Below, in pieces: positions 62,654-64,000 of a stretch of 64,000 nucleotides of DNA. The position numbers and the translations under genes are program-made. The DNA comes from Rhodoplanes elegans (lineage in GTDB: Bacteria > Pseudomonadota > Alphaproteobacteria > Rhizobiales > Xanthobacteraceae), in NCBI RefSeq assembly GCF_016653355.1, contig NZ_NHSK01000061.1, positions 1 to 64,000 of the forward strand, read 5' to 3'. Within the stretch, counting starts at the first letter, position 1. Every line of letters begins with the position of its first letter. The notes under the pieces are model-generated. The model was not told the DNA's origin, made no database searches, and saw only the letters and a list, made by a program, of their open reading frames with translations.

Positions 62654-63083
62654 GACGGCGGACTCCTCTTGTGCATGCTTCTTGCCCGACCCGGTCGGGG
62701 CGACGTGTCCCGGCCGCCCGGGAAAGCCATCGCGAAGCATCGACCGGCCGGTGCGGCCCGCATTGACGCGGCGCAAGTCTTTTCGGGTCGATGCGGGAGG
62801 AGGAGGGGGCGGAAGGATCGCGTCGCGCCGCACACTGTCGTGTGCCCGGACAAGGCGTGTCGGGCCGCAGGCCCGATGCGCCGCAGAGCCGGGGCCCAGG
62901 GGCCGCACGACGGGCGCCACGACGAGTGGCGCGGCGAACCGCCTCGTCTGATCGCCCCTGGGTCCCGGTTCGCGGCGCGTCGCGCCCGGGACACGAGTCC
63001 TCGCCCAAGGCTGAGAGCGGAGCCGGACGGCCACGCGGCCGCCGTGCTCACCCGATCACGACGTTGCCGTCACGACTCCACCC
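62654..63083. other. 430-bp gap between CBS gene and PHA synthase
   Basis: No gene recognised. Two palindromes are present: GTCCCGG/CCGGGAC (62961-62991), another widely repeated type from memory in Bradyrhizobiaceae, and GGGCC/GGCCC-type arms near 62862-62900. The leftward promoter of the CBS gene is expected here, but no clear motif was found. Confidence 0.5.
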
Positions 63084-64000
63084 TTACGATCGCACCTTCA
63101 CGTAGGTGCCGGGCGCGTCCTCGATGGCCGGGAACCCGGCCGCGCCGGGCACGCGGGCCGGAACCTCGGTCGGGTCGAAGTGCCGGATCCATTCGATCCA
63201 GTGCGGCCACCACGAGCCCGGGTGCTCGGTCGCCCGCTTGATCCACGCCTCGACATTGTCGCCGGCCGGCCGTTCGCCGGTCCAGTACTGGTACTTCTTG
63301 CCGGCCGGCGGGTTGATGATGCCGGCGATGTGGCCGGAGCCGGCGCACACGAACTCGACCTCGCCGCCGAACATCTTGGCGCCGATATAGACCGACTCGG
63401 CCGGCGCGATGTGGTCCTCGCGCGCCGCGACCGTGTAGATCGGCACCAGGATCTTCTTCAGGTCGAGCGCGACCCCGTCGATCTCCATCCGGCCCTGGCT
63501 CAGATTGTTCTCCAGGTAGCAGTTGCGCAGATAGTAGGAGTGGTTGGCGGCCGGCATTCGGGTCGAGTCGGAGTTCCAGTACAAAAGGTCGAACGGGAAC
63601 GGCTGCTCGCCCTTCAGGTAGTTGGAGATGATGTAGGGCCAGACCAGGTCGTTGGAGCGCAGGAAGTTGAAGATCATCGACATCTTCCCACCTTCCAGAT
63701 AGCCGTGCTCCGACATCTGGCGCTCGATCGCCTCGATCTGGGTCTCGTCCGAGGTGAACAGCTTGAGGTCGCCGCCTTTCTCGAAGTCGACCTGGGCCGT
63801 GAACATGGTGGCCGAGCGGATGCGCTCCGCCGTGCTCGCCGCCGACAGATAGGCCATCGCGACCGACAGCATGGTGCCACCGACGCAGTAGCCGAGCGTG
63901 TGGGCGGAGGGCGCGCCGGTGATCTTCAGCACCACGTCGAGCGCCTCCAGCGGACCCTGGCGCATGTAGTCCGCGAAGGTCTTCTGGGCGAGGTGCTCGT
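63084..64000 (-). CDS. phaC: Class I poly(3-hydroxyalkanoate) synthase, C-terminal part
   Basis: PhaC polymerises 3-hydroxyacyl-CoA into storage granules. The C-terminal 305 residues are in the window; the N-terminus lies beyond base 64000. The active-site Cys is in the lipase-like box LGYCVGGTM (codon near 63887-63885). The conserved NLVWPYI-like stretch reads [20 protein letters not shown], the catalytic Asp is in [12 protein letters not shown] and the His in [14 protein letters not shown]. This is the class I C-terminus (about 590 residues in full). Confidence 0.96.
   Translation of the reverse strand, partial: EHLAQKTFADYMRQGPLEALDVVLKITGAPSAHTLGYCVGGTMLSVAMAYLSAASTAERIRSATMFTAQVDFEKGGDLKLFTSDETQIEAIERQMSEHGYLEGGKMSMIFNFLRSNDLVWPYIISNYLKGEQPFPFDLLYWNSDSTRMPAANHSYYLRNCYLENNLSQGRMEIDGVALDLKKILVPIYTVAAREDHIAPAESVYIGAKMFGGEVEFVCAGSGHIAGIINPPAGKKYQYWTGERPAGDNVEAWIKRATEHPGSWWPHWIEWIRHFDPTEVPARVPGAAGFPAIEDAPGTYVKVRS

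Overview
The window looks like chromosomal DNA of a GC-rich alphaproteobacterium, most likely Hyphomicrobiales near the Bradyrhizobiaceae/Xanthobacteraceae (inference). The grounds are the flgB-flgC-fliE-fliQ-fliR-flhB-cckA order with a CtrA-type box in front of it, a class I PHA synthase, several LivHMGF-type transporters, small proteins I recall as typical of that group, and intergenic palindromes whose translation gives the 'MAGLVPAIH' peptides often mis-annotated there. No phage, integrase, transposase or CRISPR array was seen.

Layout. 0-7.3 kb: fliO (leftward, cut by the window edge), the flagellar basal-body/export operon and the cell-cycle kinase CckA. 7.4-16.6 kb: a GntR-type regulator, a SnoaL-like protein, and a branched-chain-type ABC importer in which LivM, LivG and LivF are one polypeptide, followed by a cytosine-deaminase-like amidohydrolase and an alpha/beta hydrolase; this looks like an uptake-and-hydrolysis unit for a small amide or cyclic imide. 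16.8-24.8 kb: tRNA-Trp, secE, nusG, rplK and rplA, a normally compact block that is opened here by two inserts (a membrane hydrolase, a methyltransferase and two secreted proteins; then an HxlR regulator with a quinone-reductase-like enzyme). 25-27 kb: small unknowns and a lone molybdopterin-dehydrogenase FAD subunit.

27.4-43.6 kb, leftward: a densely overlapping glycan cluster with four CgeB-like glycosyltransferases, a GT4, a GT9-like protein, two SDR sugar-nucleotide enzymes, a nucleotidyltransferase, a CmoB-like methyltransferase, a B12-binding/radical SAM protein, a histidine phosphatase, an actinobacterial-type inositol-3-phosphate synthase and a glycoside hydrolase whose TIM barrel appears circularly permuted. 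A housekeeping deoB sits between its two halves. From memory this resembles a TIGRFAM-flagged but uncharacterised rhizobial gene set ('rhizo-twelve'); its product is not known to me. It is the best candidate in the window for an undescribed system, perhaps making an inositol-containing glycoconjugate.

43.7-56 kb: small unknowns, MgtC, a 1181-residue fused iron-sulfur flavoprotein, a GntR regulator beside a 3-hydroxyacyl-CoA dehydrogenase, a SqrR/BigR-type persulfide sensor, a ribosome-hibernation factor with a cold-shock-like tail, and topoisomerase IB. 56-64 kb: a Crp/Fnr regulator, a second complete branched-chain-type ABC importer, a CBS-CBS-BON protein and the C-terminal part of PHA synthase. 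Three copies of a palindromic element (10.6, 43.0 and 45.4 kb) punctuate the window; the 43.0-kb copy lies in frame inside a coding gene.
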